DNA of 64,000 nucleotides from positions 496,421-560,420 of the forward strand of contig NZ_SADE01000002.1 in assembly GCF_004005845.1 (NCBI RefSeq). The letters are read 5' to 3'. The position numbers were made by a program, and so were the translations under genes. Below the pieces are notes generated by a model. The model searched no databases and had not been told where the DNA came from. It saw only the letters and a program-made list of their open reading frames with translations. Below, one piece after another: positions 62,463-64,000 of this stretch. The DNA comes from Hwanghaeella grinnelliae. Lineage in GTDB: Bacteria; Pseudomonadota; Alphaproteobacteria; UBA8366; Aestuariispiraceae. Each line of letters begins with the position of its first letter. Within the stretch, counting starts at the first letter, position 1.

Positions 62463-63428
62463 ATGTCCGAAAACGCCTATGACAAGGGCCGCTTGAACCT
62501 GCCCTTCGTCGGTCATTGCACCTTTGGAAAACAACCCGCTTGCCTGGACTGGGACGCAATCGACGCGGATATCGCGATCCTTGGCGCGCCCTTCGACATG
62601 GGCACCCAATACCGGGCGGGAGCGCGGTTCGGGCCGCGCGGCATCCGTGAGGCCTCGACCCTGTTCTCCTTCGGTCACGGCGGGGCCTACGATTTCGAGG
62701 ACGATGTTACCTATCTGCCGGCGGACAAGGTCCGGCTGGTGGATATCGGGGATGCCGACATCATCCATACCGATACCAACCAGAGCCACGACAACATCGA
62801 ATTCGGCGTCCGCAAAATTCTGGACGCCAAGGCGCTGCCGGTCGTGCTGGGTGGGGACCATTCGGTGCACATTCCCTGTATCCGCGCCTTCGCCGATCAG
62901 GAACCGGTCCATATCATCCATGTCGACGCCCATCTGGACTTCGTCGATGAACGCCACGGCGTGCGTTACGGCCACGGCAATCCGCTGCGCCGGGCATCGG
63001 AAATGTCCCATGTCACCGGATTCACGCAACTTGGCATTCGAAACGTTTCGTCTTCGAACCGATCGGACTATGACGCCGCCCGTGCCGCGGGATCGGACAT
63101 TCTATCGGTCCGCGACGTCCGCAAGCTTGGCACGGACGGCGTTTTGGCGCGGATTCCGGAAGGCGTGCGCTATTACCTGACCATCGATATCGACGGTTTC
63201 GACCCTTCGATCGCGCCCGGGACCGGCACGCCCAGCCATGGCGGGTTCCTCTACTACGAAGTCTTGGAACTGATGCAGGGTCTGGCCAAGAAGGGCGATA
63301 TCGTCGGCATGGATTTGGTCGAAGTCGCGCCGGATTACGATATTTCCGGGTCCACCTCCTTCCTGGCGGCACAGTTGCTGATGAACATTTTGGGCTATGT
63401 CTTCCACGAAAAAGGTCTCAGCAGCTAA
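62463..63428 (+). CDS. speB: Agmatinase-type ureohydrolase
   Basis: A 321-residue arginase-fold enzyme. The two-manganese site is complete: VVLGGDHSV, HVDAHLDFVDE and TIDIDGFDPS. The SYY/GGxx loops fit agmatinase or guanidinobutyrase rather than arginase. It would release urea and putrescine from agmatine, which links it to the polyamine uptake cluster earlier in the window, although the two are 50 kb apart. The start at 62463 is preferred over an upstream ATG (62433) because the family begins near there. Confidence 0.88.
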   Translation: MSENAYDKGRLNLPFVGHCTFGKQPACLDWDAIDADIAILGAPFDMGTQYRAGARFGPRGIREASTLFSFGHGGAYDFEDDVTYLPADKVRLVDIGDADIIHTDTNQSHDNIEFGVRKILDAKALPVVLGGDHSVHIPCIRAFADQEPVHIIHVDAHLDFVDERHGVRYGHGNPLRRASEMSHVTGFTQLGIRNVSSSNRSDYDAARAAGSDILSVRDVRKLGTDGVLARIPEGVRYYLTIDIDGFDPSIAPGTGTPSHGGFLYYEVLELMQGLAKKGDIVGMDLVEVAPDYDISGSTSFLAAQLLMNILGYVFHEKGLSS

Positions 63429-63651
63429 ACCGCCGGATCTCGGCCGCTGAACCTGGGCCGCGCGCCCCTACCGATTTACCGAGGGTTCGGGCTTTTCTTG
63501 TGGTATAAGTCTGTCTGGAGAGTGCGGGCGCCTTTTCTCCCTCGTTAAGGCTCCCGAACGCTGCGTGGCCGTGAAGTGAGTATCCGTGACAGGTATCACA
63601 GCGCTATTTGAAGCGTCGCGCTAGGATGCCTGTCGAGGAGTTGAAGAGACG

Positions 63652-64000
63652 ATGCCCGATCAAGCTTTGAGAACCGCCGTCAGCGGCCTTGCCGCCGCGA
63701 CCACCCGGGTGAACGCCAGCGCGAACAATATCGCGAATGCGGGCACCGTCGGGCGTGTCGGCGCGGCGGAGGGCGATGCGGACCGGGCCTATCAGGCGCA
63801 AACCGTGCAGCAGACCAGCGCGCCCGGCAGTGGCACGCGCGCCGCCATCGTCCCGCGCAATCCCGCGACCCAAACCGTCTTCGCCCCCGACTCCCCCTTG
63901 GCGAACGCCCAAGGCCTTGTCGACGCGCCGAATGTGGACCTGGGCGAGGAACTGGTAAACCAGATCACCGCCAAAGCCGCCTTCAAGGCGAACGCCGCGG
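63652..64000 (+). CDS. Flagellar basal-body rod-type protein, partial
   Basis: The first 116 residues of a small FlgB/FlgC-like rod protein; the stop lies beyond the window. The N-terminus ALRTAVSGLAAATTRVNASANNIAN matches the flagellar basal-body rod signature, and DLGEELVNQITAKAAFKANA is the C-terminal helix pair of the same families. The middle is short, so the protein would be only about 120-130 residues, near FlgC size but without the usual long central part. It stands 223 bases after speB, without other flagellar genes in view, so it may be one of the stray rod-like proteins found outside flagellar clusters. Confidence 0.8.
   Translation, partial: MPDQALRTAVSGLAAATTRVNASANNIANAGTVGRVGAAEGDADRAYQAQTVQQTSAPGSGTRAAIVPRNPATQTVFAPDSPLANAQGLVDAPNVDLGEELVNQITAKAAFKANAA

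Overview
The window reads as chromosomal DNA of a motile, high-GC Gram-negative bacterium, most probably an alphaproteobacterium of Rhodospirillales type. The reasons are the compact hrcA-grpE / rph-rdgB-hemW neighbourhood, glnK-amtB, lolA directly behind ftsK, TRAP and Pot-type uptake systems, several GGDEF/chemoreceptor genes, and a flagellar rod gene at the right edge. No rRNA, insertion sequence, integrase or CRISPR array was seen. One tRNA gene, tRNA-Gly(GCC), is present.

Layout. 1-4860 (minus strand) is a TRAP transporter: binding protein and small permease, the latter cut by the window edge, with a DctB/DctD-type two-component system whose regulator has lost the GAFTGA loop. 4936-13560 is a polyamine-type uptake and breakdown cluster: a LysR regulator diverging from potBCDA, then a class III aminotransferase, a BKACE beta-keto acid cleavage enzyme and an acetylpolyamine amidohydrolase. 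13583-17878 holds a LysE exporter, a TetR regulator, a MaoC hydratase, and a LysR regulator diverging from a DddP-like M24 protein. 17997-25348 is signalling and surface genes: a diguanylate cyclase with a duplicated sensor module, a two-domain glycosyltransferase, tRNA-Gly, a prolyl-tRNA editing protein and a chemoreceptor. 25527-30648 is housekeeping: CnoX-type thioredoxin, Lon-N, Trm112-like, DUF971, a methyltransferase-like protein, an aspartyl hydroxylase and a COQ6-type monooxygenase.

30907-41758 continues with glnK-amtB and its strong terminator, an aminotransferase, ftsK, lolA, a PfkB kinase, a glutamine amidotransferase, bipA and a GNAT enzyme. 41766-46139 is one giant exported TPR protein. 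46323-51765 holds ampG-like, ppa, macro-domain, yraN, rsmI and LpoA-like genes. 51784-57906 looks accessory and ends in the most unusual gene of the window: a membrane-anchored P-loop (STAND-like) NTPase of 1188 residues whose C-terminal half is eight near-identical 68-residue repeats plus a partial ninth. 57903-63428 returns to core genes (hemW, rdgB, rph, hrcA, grpE, agmatinase). A flagellar rod-type gene begins at 63652 and runs off the edge.

The best candidate for an undescribed system is the repeat-bearing NTPase at 54340-57906, with its nested palindromes upstream. Its architecture resembles proposed bacterial conflict (defence) NTPases, but that role is an inference from the architecture. 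Other points of interest are the GAFTGA-less DctD, the DddP homologue lacking the catalytic Asp, and the aminotransferase/BKACE/deacetylase combination next to a polyamine transporter.
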